DNA of 64,000 nt from Spiribacter vilamensis (GTDB lineage: Bacteria; Pseudomonadota; Gammaproteobacteria; Nitrococcales; Nitrococcaceae), in NCBI RefSeq assembly GCF_004217415.1, contig NZ_SHLI01000001.1, positions 1,364,001 to 1,428,000 on the forward strand, in the 5' to 3' direction. Positions within the stretch are counted from its first letter, which is position 1, and each line of letters opens with the position of its first letter. A model generated the notes under the pieces. The model was not told where the DNA came from, did not search any database, and saw only the letters and a program-made list of their open reading frames with translations. This document shows positions 17,663 through 26,718 of the stretch, piece after piece. Made by a program: the position numbers and the translations under genes.

Positions 17663-18081
17663 TATTTCACTCCCGCAAGGAAGCGTTGGTAATCGCGGAT
17701 ATAGTCTTCCTCGTCGTAATGCTCTGATGCCAGCACCAGCAGAACGCAGTCGGCGCTGAAATCGTGCATCTCCCGCCACATCATGCTGTCGATCAGAAGG
17801 CCTCGGGTCGGGTTGTCTAGCCAGACATCTTCCCGACTGTATCCATCGTCCAGCACCATGCGGCACCGCCCGGCGACGGGAATGGCGACTTGCCGTAACG
17901 CCTTGTGTGCATGGAAGCCGCGGCTAACGCCGGCCTCGGTTCGATAGATGTAATAGATACGGCGGATCGCGAACGGTACCGCCTTCTCTTTGCCGATCTC
18001 CACGGCCACCAGGCTACCGCGTTCGTCGCCAAGACTCTGGAAGTCGATCCACTTGACCAGGCTCACACTTCGATCACTCAT
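17662..18081 (-). CDS. fdtA: dTDP-4-keto-6-deoxyglucose 3,4-ketoisomerase (FdtA/WxcM type)
   Basis: 139 residues, single cupin domain. Its ATG overlaps the rmlC stop. The R-G-F-H-A-H-K motif (~55-61) carries the paired histidines that shuffle the keto group between C4 and C3. It continues Q-V-A-I-P-V-A-G-R-C-R-M-V-L-D-D-G, the conserved strand pair. FdtA gives the galacto epimer and QdtA the gluco; the two are too similar to separate by eye. It diverts the dTDP-4-keto-6-deoxyglucose pool away from the rhamnose branch (rmlC, rmlD) encoded beside it. Confidence 0.82.
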   Translation of the reverse strand: MSDRSVSLVKWIDFQSLGDERGSLVAVEIGKEKAVPFAIRRIYYIYRTEAGVSRGFHAHKALRQVAIPVAGRCRMVLDDGYSREDVWLDNPTRGLLIDSMMWREMHDFSADCVLLVLASEHYDEEDYIRDYQRFLAGVK

Positions 18082-18625
18082 CGTAGAGTTCGACGTCGGC
18101 AAATTTAGGCGCGTTTCGGTCCTTCTCCGAGACCAGCGGTTCGCCGTTACCCGCGAGCGGCCAGTCGATCCCGAGGTCCAGGTCGTCCCAGCGGATGCAG
18201 CGCTCGTGCTCAGGGGCGTAGTAGTCAGTGCACTTGTACTGGAAATCCGCCGTTTCAGATGTGACGTAGAAACCATGGGCAAAGCCCGGCGGCACCCAGA
18301 GCATGTGCTTGTTCTCTGCGGAGAGGTGTTCGCTTGCCCAATGGCCGAACGTCGATGAGCCGCGACGCAGATCCACCGCCACATCGAAGACCGCGCCGGC
18401 GGTCACACGCACGAGCTTTCCCTGAGGTTGATGGATCTGGTAGTGCAGCCCGCGCAGCGTACCCTGGACAGAGCGGCTGTGGTTGTCCTGGACAAAGTCG
18501 CAGTCGATCCCACCCTCGGCGAATTTGCGCCGCTCCCAGGTTTCCATGAAAAAACCACGCTCGTCTCCGAAGACAACGGGGTTCACAAGGATGACGTCCG
18601 GAATGGCGGTGGGGATGAATTGCAT
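18074..18625 (-). CDS. rmlC: dTDP-4-dehydrorhamnose 3,5-epimerase
   Basis: 183 residues from the ATG of MQFIPTAIPDVILVNP. Hallmarks are DERGFFMETW (~21-30), Q-D-N-H-S-R-S (~46-52), LRGLHYQ (~57-63) with the catalytic His, and WVPPGFAHGFYV (~111-122). It epimerises C3 and C5 of dTDP-4-keto-6-deoxyglucose. It lies 22 bases after rmlA and overlaps fdtA, so both branches share one transcript. Length matches the family. Confidence 0.93.
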   Translation of the reverse strand: MQFIPTAIPDVILVNPVVFGDERGFFMETWERRKFAEGGIDCDFVQDNHSRSVQGTLRGLHYQIHQPQGKLVRVTAGAVFDVAVDLRRGSSTFGHWASEHLSAENKHMLWVPPGFAHGFYVTSETADFQYKCTDYYAPEHERCIRWDDLDLGIDWPLAGNGEPLVSEKDRNAPKFADVELYDE

Positions 18626-18647
18626 AATGACCTTTCGAGGGAACGAA

Positions 18648-19529
18648 TTAGAATACGGTGTCTTGGAGCACGCGCTGTAGATATTGGCCGTAGCCATTCT
18701 TCAGCAGTGGCTGGGCCAGCCCCTCGAGGGCCTCGGCGGTGATCCAGCCACAGCGGTAGGCAACCTCCTCCGGGCACGCGACTTTGAGGCCCTGACGTTG
18801 CTCGAGCGTGGCGATGAACTGGCTGGCATCCAACAGGGAGTCGTGGGTGCCTGTGTCCAGCCAGGCGTAGCCGCGGCCCATGATCTCCACGTTGAGCTTG
18901 CCGGCGTTCATGTAAGCGATGTTGAGATCGGTGATTTCCAGCTCGCCGCGGGCGGAAGGCTTGAGGTCCTTGGCCAGTCCGACCACATCGTTATCGTAGA
19001 AATACAGGCCGGTGACTGCGTAGCTGGACTTCGGCTGCTCGGGCTTTTCCTCCAGGGAGAGGGCTTTGCCGCTTCGGTCGAACTCCGCCACGCCATAGCG
19101 CTCCGGATCATGGACGTGGTAGGCGAAAACCGTCGCACCATCGTCGCGCTCCATGGCACTGCCGAGTAGCGCTTCGAATTCATGGCCGTAAAAGATATTG
19201 TCACCCAGCACCAGGGCGCACGGGTCGTCGCCGATAAAGTCCTCGCCAATGACAAAGGCCTGCGCTAGACCGTCCGGGGACGGCTGCACGGCGTATTGCA
19301 GGTTCAGCCCCCACTGGCTGCCATCCCCCAGCAACTGCTCGAAGCGCGGCGTGTCCTGCGGCGTGGAAATGATCAGGATGTCGCGAATACCCGCAAGCAT
19401 CAGCGTGCTCAACGGGTAATAGATCATCGGCTTGTCGTAGACCGGCAGTAATTGTTTGCTGATCGACAGTGTTGCCGGGTGCAGTCGTGTGCCAGCGCCA
19501 CCAGCAAGGATAATGCCCTTTCGGTTCAT
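18648..19529 (-). CDS. rmlA: Glucose-1-phosphate thymidylyltransferase
   Basis: 293 residues. The nucleotide loop is [15 protein letters not shown] (~6-20), with the sugar-phosphate part [12 protein letters not shown] (~31-42) and the metal-binding LGDNIFYG (~109-116). It makes dTDP-glucose from dTTP and glucose-1-phosphate, the first step for both deoxysugar branches here. Overlaps rmlD by four bases. The next enzyme, the 4,6-dehydratase RmlB, is not encoded anywhere in the window. Confidence 0.94.
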   Translation of the reverse strand: MNRKGIILAGGAGTRLHPATLSISKQLLPVYDKPMIYYPLSTLMLAGIRDILIISTPQDTPRFEQLLGDGSQWGLNLQYAVQPSPDGLAQAFVIGEDFIGDDPCALVLGDNIFYGHEFEALLGSAMERDDGATVFAYHVHDPERYGVAEFDRSGKALSLEEKPEQPKSSYAVTGLYFYDNDVVGLAKDLKPSARGELEITDLNIAYMNAGKLNVEIMGRGYAWLDTGTHDSLLDASQFIATLEQRQGLKVACPEEVAYRCGWITAEALEGLAQPLLKNGYGQYLQRVLQDTVF

Positions 19530-20449
19530 CGGTCAGATTTCCCTTTCTGCTGCGGAAGATCCATTTCTTCGAGTGCCCGGGCGACACCGATGCGCCAGTC
19601 AGGGCGCGTCAGTCCAAAGGTGGTTTCGAGCTTGTGGCAGTCCAGTCGCGAGTTCTTCGGACGGCAGGCGGCCGTGGGGAATGTGTCGGTAGTAACGGCT
19701 TCAATAGCATCTGGCTCGACACGAACGGGGACACCCGCGGCCCGAGCCTGCTCAATGACGAAGCGCGCATACCCGTACCAGGTCGTCTCACCGGCGGCAG
19801 TCAGATTGTAGATGCCGCGTAGCTCCGGCCGCATCACGGCAGTGCGGACAGCATGCGCTGTCACATCCGCAATAAGCTCAGCGCCCGTGGGTGCGCCGTG
19901 CTGATCGTCAATAACTTTCAGTTCATCGCGCTCACAGGCAAGGCGAATCATCGTGCGGATGAAATTGTACCCACGAGCGGCATACACCCAGGCTGTGCGG
20001 AAAATGAGGTGGTTTCCGTCCACGACGCGAATCGCCTCCTCCCCTTCCCGCTTGGTCTGGCCATAGACGTTAAGGGGCGATGTCGGATCGTCTTCTCGCC
20101 ATGGCTGTTGGCCACTACCATCGAAGACGTAGTCCGTGGAGTAGTGAACCAACAGGGCGTTATGTTCCCGAGCCACCTCGGCCATCACGCCCGGCGCGGT
20201 CGCATTGATCAGGCGCGCCTGTTCGGGTTCCGACTCAGCCGCATCCACCGCGGTATACGCTGCGGCATTGATGATCACGCCTGGTTTCACAGTGCGAATC
20301 GCGGCAGCGACCGCATCAAGATCTGTGAGGTCACCGCGCAGTCCACCCCGTTCGTGACGGTCTAAACTTATCAGCTTTCCCAGAGGATTGAGCGCCCGGC
20401 GGAGTTCCCAACCTACTTGGCCGGTCGGCCCGAAAAGAAGCGTCGTCAA
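19526..20449 (-). CDS. rmlD: dTDP-4-dehydrorhamnose reductase
   Basis: ~307 residues, extended SDR. The NAD(P) loop [10 protein letters not shown] (~7-16), the DYVFDG motif and the Y-x3-K catalytic pair ([11 protein letters not shown]) are all present. I start it at a TTG two bases after the stop of a 46-codon ORF (20592-20452); another TTG four codons upstream (20461) is possible. It reduces dTDP-4-keto-L-rhamnose to dTDP-L-rhamnose. It is the first recognisable gene of the rml group, which is unusual because rmlB normally precedes it. Confidence 0.9.
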   Translation of the reverse strand: MTTLLFGPTGQVGWELRRALNPLGKLISLDRHERGGLRGDLTDLDAVAAAIRTVKPGVIINAAAYTAVDAAESEPEQARLINATAPGVMAEVAREHNALLVHYSTDYVFDGSGQQPWREDDPTSPLNVYGQTKREGEEAIRVVDGNHLIFRTAWVYAARGYNFIRTMIRLACERDELKVIDDQHGAPTGAELIADVTAHAVRTAVMRPELRGIYNLTAAGETTWYGYARFVIEQARAAGVPVRVEPDAIEAVTTDTFPTAACRPKNSRLDCHKLETTFGLTRPDWRIGVARALEEMDLPQQKGKSDR

Positions 20450-20451
20450 CG

Positions 20452-20592
20452 CTACACCCAATACTGCCTGTGGTTAACGTAAAGCCGCTGCCATTGCTCG
20501 TTTGACAAAGCCACATCAAGCGGGAAAGTCCAGGCGCGGATCCGAAGCTGGCTGGAATCTCGATGGGATGCTTTTTTAGAACAAAAAGTCAT
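20452..20592 (-). other. 46-codon ORF ahead of rmlD
   Basis: An ATG frame of 46 codons ends two bases before the preferred rmlD start. The product has a plausible folded-looking tail (D-V-A-L-S-N-E-Q-W-Q-R-L-Y-V-N-H-R-Q-Y-W-V). It may be the tail of a gene lost when the cassette to the right was inserted, or a leader coupled to rmlD. It does not resemble the C-terminus of RmlB. Not recognised. Confidence 0.3.
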
Positions 20593-20888
20593 AATGCTGA
20601 GCTGTCACTGTACTGATGATGTTGTTTTTCATGCGCGACTAAAACCTTCCTAATCCCGCGCAATCATTTATCGAATGCGGGACTGTCTTACGCGGATTTT
20701 ACGGATATCCAACGTTTACTGGGCGAAGATTTGTCGCACAAGAACATACCTGAAACTAATTGACCTTAATTTAACTTTACTTCTTTTGGAATTCCAAATT
20801 TGGAGCGTTCGAGAGCCGAATACAGTTGGCAACCACCAAATACCCGCACCAAACAGATATCGCCCGAGCGATTTCGTACTCACCTGCA
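20593..20888 (-). other. A+T-rich gap between the phosphoramidate operon and rml genes
   Basis: About 300 bases, visibly lower in G+C than rmlDAC. I see no convincing coding frame, RNA gene or strong terminator. It marks the border between the five-gene operon and the rml/fdt group, and probably contains the promoter for the latter. No -35/-10 pair stands out. Confidence 0.4.
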
Positions 20889-22262
20889 CTATCCACAAGC
20901 CGATAAACGCATATGGTCGAAGATTTTCTTTGAGGCGCTATCCCCCCTGTACAGGAGGTTTTCCTGAATCACTTTCTCTCTTCGCTCTTTCTCGGGGTCA
21001 GATCCATCAATCACAACCGAGTCTATGAAGTCTACGATCTGTTGTTTTTTATATGCCTTATAGTGGGCATCGAGAAGACCCCGCCCGAACCGATTTATTC
21101 TATCCCCCACTGCATTATCAGCCATAAGAAAAAGACAAGGCTTGCCAGTCGCAAGGTACTCTGCCAGAAAAGAATTACAGTCATGCATCATCGCGTCAGA
21201 TGTATTAAATAAATCTTCATAGTCGCCATATATTGCCAGGCCGTTGCCCAAAGACTCCCAAGATTGCCAATATTTATCAGCGGCAGATTTACCCCACTGC
21301 GGATTTTTTACCACTTTTTCATACAACAAAGGATGCGGTTTGAAAGCAAAAATACAACGATCACTATATTTCTCAGCTAGTTCGAGGATTAACCAGCAAT
21401 GCTCTTCAAATGTAGAATATGCTAGGCCAGCATCACCATTTGAAATGGTGTGATGTGGTGCGTAGATTATCCTTTTTCTTTTATCTGTAGCGGATACGGC
21501 AACTGAACGCCATGGATCAGTAAATGACTCGGGTAAGAGAAACCTATCTAACCCAGGATAACCGCTCACATAAGTATTTTTCTCGTACCAACTTTTATAT
21601 TTTTTTGCAATCGACTCATGCCACGGAGACTCCAAAAAATGTCGCCACAGATCTTTGTGAAAAGGTTTAGAGTAGTTCGCTCGGTCATGTATATTCATTG
21701 TGAAAAAGTAGGAAACATAACATGGAAGCGCATCACCCCAAGCAGAAAGCTTGTACTGTGGTAATGTACGTTGATAGCTATTCTGAATAAACAAAAAGTC
21801 TGGTCGAGGCATCCCTGTTTTGTCTAACGAAACTGCCTCGCCCTTCTGAATCGTTTCAAAGAAACGATAGCCGCGTCGATCACAGAGCGCCACACATTCT
21901 TCAAACTCCCGCTTCTGCTCTTCCTCCGAGCTTGGCGAATGAGGGCAGATAACGATATAAGGGTAGAAACGAGGGTTTTGTTCAAGTAGCGAATAAAGAT
22001 AGCCAAGCTTCCAAACACTAGCATGCACGATCTGAAAAGCAACATTGATACTTTTCTTTTTCTTTATAGTTTTCAATTTTAACCAATACTTGCATCGTAG
22101 AAATACGTATCTCGGCATCGCGATAGGAATACCTATAACGCGCTTTATCTTTTGCTTTATCGCCGAAAGACGGCTTCTAGCAATGAGAATTGACTCTGAT
22201 CCCCTTTGTCCGAATCGCCACTGGCGAGTAGAAGCGATCAGGTTTTCCACGAGCAAACGCAT
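20889..22262 (-). CDS. CDP-glycerol glycerophosphotransferase-like protein; candidate phosphoramidate transferase
   Basis: 457 residues, A+T-rich, no signal peptide. The C-terminal half has the marks of the CDP-glycerol/teichoic-acid phosphotransferase fold: I-I-Y-A-P-H-H-T (~268-275), F-A-F-K-P-H-P-L-L (~309-317) and M-M-H-D-C-N-S-F-L-A-E-Y (~361-372). These GT-B-like enzymes move a phospho-group from a CDP carrier to a sugar hydroxyl. The ATG follows the stop of the cytidylyltransferase gene after three bases, so it belongs to the phosphoramidate operon. I infer that it transfers the phosphoramidate (or a CDP-linked alditol) to the glycan. The first ~60 residues are basic and may bind membrane. 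Confidence 0.6.
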   Translation of the reverse strand: MRLLVENLIASTRQWRFGQRGSESILIARSRLSAIKQKIKRVIGIPIAMPRYVFLRCKYWLKLKTIKKKKSINVAFQIVHASVWKLGYLYSLLEQNPRFYPYIVICPHSPSSEEEQKREFEECVALCDRRGYRFFETIQKGEAVSLDKTGMPRPDFLFIQNSYQRTLPQYKLSAWGDALPCYVSYFFTMNIHDRANYSKPFHKDLWRHFLESPWHESIAKKYKSWYEKNTYVSGYPGLDRFLLPESFTDPWRSVAVSATDKRKRIIYAPHHTISNGDAGLAYSTFEEHCWLILELAEKYSDRCIFAFKPHPLLYEKVVKNPQWGKSAADKYWQSWESLGNGLAIYGDYEDLFNTSDAMMHDCNSFLAEYLATGKPCLFLMADNAVGDRINRFGRGLLDAHYKAYKKQQIVDFIDSVVIDGSDPEKERREKVIQENLLYRGDSASKKIFDHMRLSACG

Positions 22263-22265
22263 TGT

Positions 22266-23015
22266 TCAGAGACACCGCCAAAAATCCGGTGCAACCAAAA
22301 GGTCGGTTTCGCAGTCAATTTCGGCCCATCCGTTATCAACAAAGGCCGCTCTCGCTTCCCAGCCCTTATCTATCAGGTGCTGTACAAAGCTTGTCATGTA
22401 CATATTGTCGTAATCCTTGCCGTCGTAGCTGGCGGCTCGGTCCATTGCACGCCACACCTGCGGAAGCCACGCTACATGATCTGCGCGGATTTTTATGAGG
22501 CCGGTGTACTGACCTTGAATATCAGCGTAGCTCTCCGGCTTTTTACCCAGTTCGATTATTCGGTCACCGTCTGCAAGTCTGAGCGTCTCGGCGTCGGCCA
22601 AAGGGTCGTCCATCCGTGCCGCCCAATAGCGTTGCCACTCGCGGTCCACCGCCAGGCCGATAGGGGCGTCCACCGCTTGCAACGCCGCCAGAACACGCGG
22701 CTCAAACACGATGTCGCCGTAGCTAATGATGAGGTCATCCTCCCCAGTCATTACCGAATTCGCCGCAAAGAGAGTGCTGACCATATTGGTCTCAGCAAAA
22801 CGCTCGTTGATGTGGCGGGTGAAGTCGGGGCGATCCAGCTGGTCGGCGCGGTAGCCCGCGACTACGTGGATGTCATCAACCCCGGCGGCACGAAGCACCT
22901 CGAGCTGATGATCCAGCAGCGGCTTACCAGCCAGCTCCACCAGGCACTTGGGCTTGTCGTCGGTCAGCGGGCGCAGGCGAGTACCCTGCCCGGCGGCGAG
23001 GATGATGGCTTTCAT
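22266..23015 (-). CDS. CTP:phosphoglutamine cytidylyltransferase-like enzyme (Cj1416 type)
   Basis: 249 residues from an ATG with AAAGGAG eight bases upstream. The loop is IILAAGQGTRLRPLTDDKPK (~4-23). It has ISYGDIVFEP in the middle, the unusual DPLADAETLRL block, I-I-E-L-G-K-K, Y-D-N-M-Y-M-T-S-F-V-Q (~202-212) and N-G-W-A-E-I-D-C near the end. These non-loop blocks are those of Campylobacter Cj1416, which makes CDP-L-glutamine from CTP and L-glutamine phosphate. They differ from ordinary sugar nucleotidyltransferases. It overlaps the amidotransferase-like gene by four bases, the same order as cj1416-cj1417. A choline- or sugar-phosphate cytidylyltransferase is the alternative. Confidence 0.78.
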   Translation of the reverse strand: MKAIILAAGQGTRLRPLTDDKPKCLVELAGKPLLDHQLEVLRAAGVDDIHVVAGYRADQLDRPDFTRHINERFAETNMVSTLFAANSVMTGEDDLIISYGDIVFEPRVLAALQAVDAPIGLAVDREWQRYWAARMDDPLADAETLRLADGDRIIELGKKPESYADIQGQYTGLIKIRADHVAWLPQVWRAMDRAASYDGKDYDNMYMTSFVQHLIDKGWEARAAFVDNGWAEIDCETDLLVAPDFWRCL

Positions 23016-23650
23016 GAATGCGCTCCTTTGGAAATGCTCAGGGCTGTGCCTCCCAGGTGTCTGCGAATGAGTCGTTGGTCGGCTTCGGTCACCGGCGAAT
23101 CCCGCTCCGGGTGCCACATGATCCCGAGCCAGGGCCAGTTCCGATGGCGCAGCGCCTCGACCGCGCCGTCGTCAGACCAGGCCTTGGCCTCAAGATCGTT
23201 ACCTAGGTCAGCGTCGAGCACGCCCTGGTCGTGATAGCTGTTTACTTCGCGGCCTGTGGTGCCGACCAGCGACCCGCTCACCCGATGGCGCACCGCCACA
23301 TGGCCAGACACCGGTCGCAGATCGCCGCCCTGGTGATGGTTAATCATCTGCATGCCTCGGCAGATCCCGAGCACCGGCAGTCGGCAGGCGGCGGCGTGGA
23401 TTAGCAGCGCCGTCTCCAAGCAGTCGCGCTCAGGAGTCTGGCCGATGTCGTTGCCGCCGCTCAGGACTACCGCATCAGGCATCAGGGCCTCGAGGTATTC
23501 CCCGTGATCGTTGATGGCGCTCGCCATGGGCATCGGCAGGAAGCCGAGCTCCCAGAGCAGCAAGCTTAAGTGCACGTCGAGCGCATCGCGCACCTCATCG
23601 CGACCGGCCACGGAGTCACAGCGCTGACTCACCGCTACCCTTAACCTCAC
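23012..23650 (-). CDS. Gamma-glutamyl-CDP-amidate hydrolase-like peptidase C26 (Cj1417 type)
   Basis: 212-residue class I glutamine-amidotransferase fold. The Cys nucleophile is in P-V-L-G-I-C-R-G-M-Q-M-I (~91-102), the oxyanion S-G-G-N-D at ~64-68, and the His-Glu pair in G-I-M-W-H-P-E-R (~175-182). ERDCLETALL before the nucleophile is shared with Cj1417, which hydrolyses gamma-glutamyl-CDP-amidate to glutamate and cytidine diphosphoramidate. PuuD-like gamma-glutamyl-GABA hydrolases share the fold but not this gene context. Overlaps both neighbours by four bases, so the three pathway enzymes are co-translated. Confidence 0.78.
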   Translation of the reverse strand: MRLRVAVSQRCDSVAGRDEVRDALDVHLSLLLWELGFLPMPMASAINDHGEYLEALMPDAVVLSGGNDIGQTPERDCLETALLIHAAACRLPVLGICRGMQMINHHQGGDLRPVSGHVAVRHRVSGSLVGTTGREVNSYHDQGVLDADLGNDLEAKAWSDDGAVEALRHRNWPWLGIMWHPERDSPVTEADQRLIRRHLGGTALSISKGAHS

Positions 23651-26600
23651 TGCAACACTCGCAGGATCCCGTTGGCCGGCGAGAGCTCCAGCACCCGCGC
23701 CCGGGCCAGTTTGCGGTAGCGCTGTTCGCCGATGCCGATGGCCGCCGGCAGACCGAACTCCGCCGCACGGATGGCCATGTGGGAGTTGGCGCCGCCGTAG
23801 AGCGTCACCAGACCGGCGATCCCCTGCCCGAAAAGCCAGTCGTAGCCAGGATCAGCCTGGGGGATGAGGACAATCCGTCCGGTCACATTCAGGTCTTGGT
23901 CGGCTGGCTGGTCGGCGAGATCGAGACAGTCGGAGGTTATGCAACCGGAGCCAATAAAATTAGGCCGATCGGCGCCGATGACAAAGGCGTCGAGGTCGGC
24001 CTGCTCGGTGAGCAGTGGCGGCAGCTCACAGGCTGCAGCCACCCGCCGCGCCTCGGCCTCCTCCTCAGCGCGCCGCCGCAGATGGCTGGCGATGGCCTCG
24101 TTTGTGCGCGCGGTGGTGCGCAAAGCGAGCAACTCGTCCAGCGGCAGTTGGGCCATCAAGTCACGCTCCAGCCCGTAAGCCGCCCCCACCTCGGCTAGCA
24201 GCTCAAGCGCCGCCGACAGATTCCGGCTGAAGATAAACTTGGCGTATTCACGCCCTTCGATGGCTTGGCGAAGGAAGGGCTCCACCACATCTGGCTCTGC
24301 CGGCAGACCGAGCTTGGCCAGCGCCGCGAAGAACTCCTCGCGCTCCGCCTGCCACGGCCCAGGGTTCTGCTCTTCTACGGCGGCCTCCCCGGCGTGCTCC
24401 ACAAGCGGCCGCAGGAAACGCTCCGGGTCAGCATCGTAGCGCGGGGAGGAGATGTCGTACGTACCTGGACGCAGGTGGCCGTAACGGGCGATAAAGGCGT
24501 CCTCGCCCATCTCCCCGGCCGCAGTGGCCCGAGCATCTACGGTGAGCCGGTGGCTCACCGTTCGCACTGTGGAGAGAAAGCTTTCCCGAGCGGCGGCGGA
24601 GATGATCCCGCACGCCTCTGCCTCGCGCAGCAGAGTCACAGCGATAAACCCGCTGCGGGCGAGATGGGCAAAGGGCAGCGTGCCCAGCCGCCGGCAGTCA
24701 TCCAGCAGGATCCGGGCGCGTTCCAGCGGGACGAGCCGGGTGTCGGCATGGATCACGTCGAAGCGCTCGCTCAGGCTTTCAATACAGACCAAATCGTTCG
24801 CGCAGCGGTGGAAAGCGCCGGCCGTGATCTGGCGCAGCCCCTCGCGTAGGGCGTCGATTTCCTCGTTGCTAAAACCGCCTTCGTCCTTGAGCCGCCGCTC
24901 CCAGCCCTCGAAGCCGGGGGCGAGACAGGTAGGCACCACCTCGAACTCTACCTTGTCGTGGAGTTCCGGACGCTGGCGCAGCCATTCCAGATAGAATTCG
25001 AGCAGTCGTCCGGCCAGCTCTTCCGGCAGCGCCGCCGGCAAAAAAGAGGCGAAGCTGGCGCGCACATCGACATACGGGTGACCGGCGAAATCCACCAGCA
25101 GCGGCGCCGGGCGCACGTCGAGGTAACCGTACTCAGCGCGCTGGGTGGCCCAGGTCTCGTCCATGATGAGATGGCGATAGAGGCTGGCGGCCAGGGCGCC
25201 GGGGGCGGTACCGATGATTTCCGCCGGGTTCCAGTCCGGCATCACGCCATAGAGCGGCGCGGCGTTCCCCGGCAGATGGGGCGGCGCTGGGGTCAGAGTT
25301 TGCCAGCGTACGTGGGCGGCGGCCATGGCGGTATGGAAGGCGGCATCACTGAGGTCGCTGCCTTCGCGGTCCACGGCTATTGGACGGACTTGGAGGATAT
25401 GCACCGAACCGGCGCCATCCAGCGCGAACTCCACGTCCAGCGCGTCGTAGCCCACGAGCGCCTCGATCTCGCGCAGCGCGGCCACCACGGGAGCTAGCTG
25501 AGGCTCCGGGAGGGCTTCGTGGTCCACATCCCGACGCAGCAGCAGGGTACGGTGGTCACCGCTAGCGCCGCTGGTGATCGCCTCAGTGTCGCCACTAGTC
25601 TCGTAGTTAACCACGTACCAAGGCGCTTTGTGCTCCAGAGTCCGGGTGAAGGCGACGCCGCTGGCAACGACGTCGGTGACCATAGGCTGGATCAGCACTT
25701 GGTCGCCGCCCTCTGCCATACGGTAAGAGGCGATGACCTGCTCGATGGCTTCCTCTAACCCACTGTTTACATCAACATTGAGAACGCTTTCGTAGCCACC
25801 AGCGTTTGAATATTGAAAGGAATCTTCAGTGCGAGCGCTAGACCGCACCACCAGTAAACCGGTTGAGAAACGGTGACGCACCCTTCTTAATACGGCCGCG
25901 CGACTTGCTTGCCACTCCGCCACGGTGCAGGAGACCTGATCCTGAATCACGGAATGACAAACCATGCCACGCAACCGACTCAGAGTCTCCGCCTTAGTGC
26001 CTAGGATGAAACGGGCAATGTCACGTGGCTCGTTAAACTCTGCCCAATCGCCTGCAACGTCCACGCCCGCTACCGAAAGGCCCGCCGATCGCAAGTACTC
26101 GATATACTCGGAGAGGTGGCTTTGGCGCAAACTCTCAGGACTATCCACGCGGAGGCGCTCCAGCCACGTAAGCGCCCGCACAGAAAAACGCACTAAACCA
26201 ATGAACTCACCAGTCGCCCAATCTGCTGGTAGGTCAGCGCCCAAGCGCTGAATATTTTCGCCGCAAGCGACTACCTTCTCAAACCGGGACAGATCCTCAA
26301 CTTGGCGACCGACATAGCGGCGTTCCCAAGCGCTGTCCCACGCAACCGCAATATCAGCATCGCAACGGGCCAGCAACAGCGGTACCGCCTCACGGAAGAG
26401 AATATCGCTATAGCAGACCAGAATTGGCACATCACAGGAAAACGGAGCAGCGAGAAGTGAGGCGCCGCTGCCGGTTTGCTCCCAATCGTCGTTCTCTACC
26501 ACTGAAAGTTTTGGAAAGCGCCTACGGACCACATCGGACTGGTAGCCCGCGACAAATGTCGCATCTGCTACTGTCCTGCCAGAAGCATCTAACAACCACT

Positions 26601-26718
26601 GCAGCATGGAGGTGCCCGAACTCGGCTCGTGTAATGCCGCTGGCAAATCGCCACGGTGAGGTTGCCCGGCACCTAGAATCACCAAATCCTTCTGCATTGT
26701 ATCGCTGGACCGACTCAT
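23647..26718 (-). CDS. Glutamine kinase-like PEP-synthase homologue (Cj1418 type) with N-terminal nucleotidyltransferase-like domain
   Basis: 1023 residues, three parts. Residues ~10-245 are a nucleotidyltransferase-like domain: Y-S-D-I-L-F at 103-108 and D-W-A-E-F-N-E-P at 224-231 match the downstream cytidylyltransferase, but the R-x2-P-L-T-x3-P-K loop is gone. Residues ~265-450 are a PPDK/PEP-synthase ATP-grasp domain: VVRSSARTEDSF (290-301), SGVAFTRT, D-V-E-F-A-L-D and I-L-Q-V-R-P. The far C-terminus is a swivelling phosphohistidine domain, with G-G-A-N-S-H-M-A-I placing His at 980. Cj1418 has the last two parts and phosphorylates the amide nitrogen of glutamine. The N-terminal fusion is the novelty. 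PEP synthase itself is excluded by the missing PEP domain. Confidence 0.75.
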   Translation of the reverse strand: MSRSSDTMQKDLVILGAGQPHRGDLPAALHEPSSGTSMLQWLLDASGRTVADATFVAGYQSDVVRRRFPKLSVVENDDWEQTGSGASLLAAPFSCDVPILVCYSDILFREAVPLLLARCDADIAVAWDSAWERRYVGRQVEDLSRFEKVVACGENIQRLGADLPADWATGEFIGLVRFSVRALTWLERLRVDSPESLRQSHLSEYIEYLRSAGLSVAGVDVAGDWAEFNEPRDIARFILGTKAETLSRLRGMVCHSVIQDQVSCTVAEWQASRAAVLRRVRHRFSTGLLVVRSSARTEDSFQYSNAGGYESVLNVDVNSGLEEAIEQVIASYRMAEGGDQVLIQPMVTDVVASGVAFTRTLEHKAPWYVVNYETSGDTEAITSGASGDHRTLLLRRDVDHEALPEPQLAPVVAALREIEALVGYDALDVEFALDGAGSVHILQVRPIAVDREGSDLSDAAFHTAMAAAHVRWQTLTPAPPHLPGNAAPLYGVMPDWNPAEIIGTAPGALAASLYRHLIMDETWATQRAEYGYLDVRPAPLLVDFAGHPYVDVRASFASFLPAALPEELAGRLLEFYLEWLRQRPELHDKVEFEVVPTCLAPGFEGWERRLKDEGGFSNEEIDALREGLRQITAGAFHRCANDLVCIESLSERFDVIHADTRLVPLERARILLDDCRRLGTLPFAHLARSGFIAVTLLREAEACGIISAAARESFLSTVRTVSHRLTVDARATAAGEMGEDAFIARYGHLRPGTYDISSPRYDADPERFLRPLVEHAGEAAVEEQNPGPWQAEREEFFAALAKLGLPAEPDVVEPFLRQAIEGREYAKFIFSRNLSAALELLAEVGAAYGLERDLMAQLPLDELLALRTTARTNEAIASHLRRRAEEEAEARRVAAACELPPLLTEQADLDAFVIGADRPNFIGSGCITSDCLDLADQPADQDLNVTGRIVLIPQADPGYDWLFGQGIAGLVTLYGGANSHMAIRAAEFGLPAAIGIGEQRYRKLARARVLELSPANGILRVLQ

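Noticed and set aside
23012-23650. PuuD gamma-glutamyl-GABA hydrolase for putrescine use
   Set aside because: Same fold, but no puu genes, and it is four-base coupled to the cytidylyltransferase and kinase as in the Campylobacter pathway.
24265-25497. Plus-strand frames opposite the kinase gene
   Set aside because: No ribosome sites or motifs; composition typical of antisense frames in G+C-rich DNA.
23647-26718. PEP synthase or pyruvate phosphate dikinase
   Set aside because: ATP-grasp and phosphohistidine domains are present, but the PEP/pyruvate-binding barrel is not, and the neighbours fit the glutamine kinase pathway.
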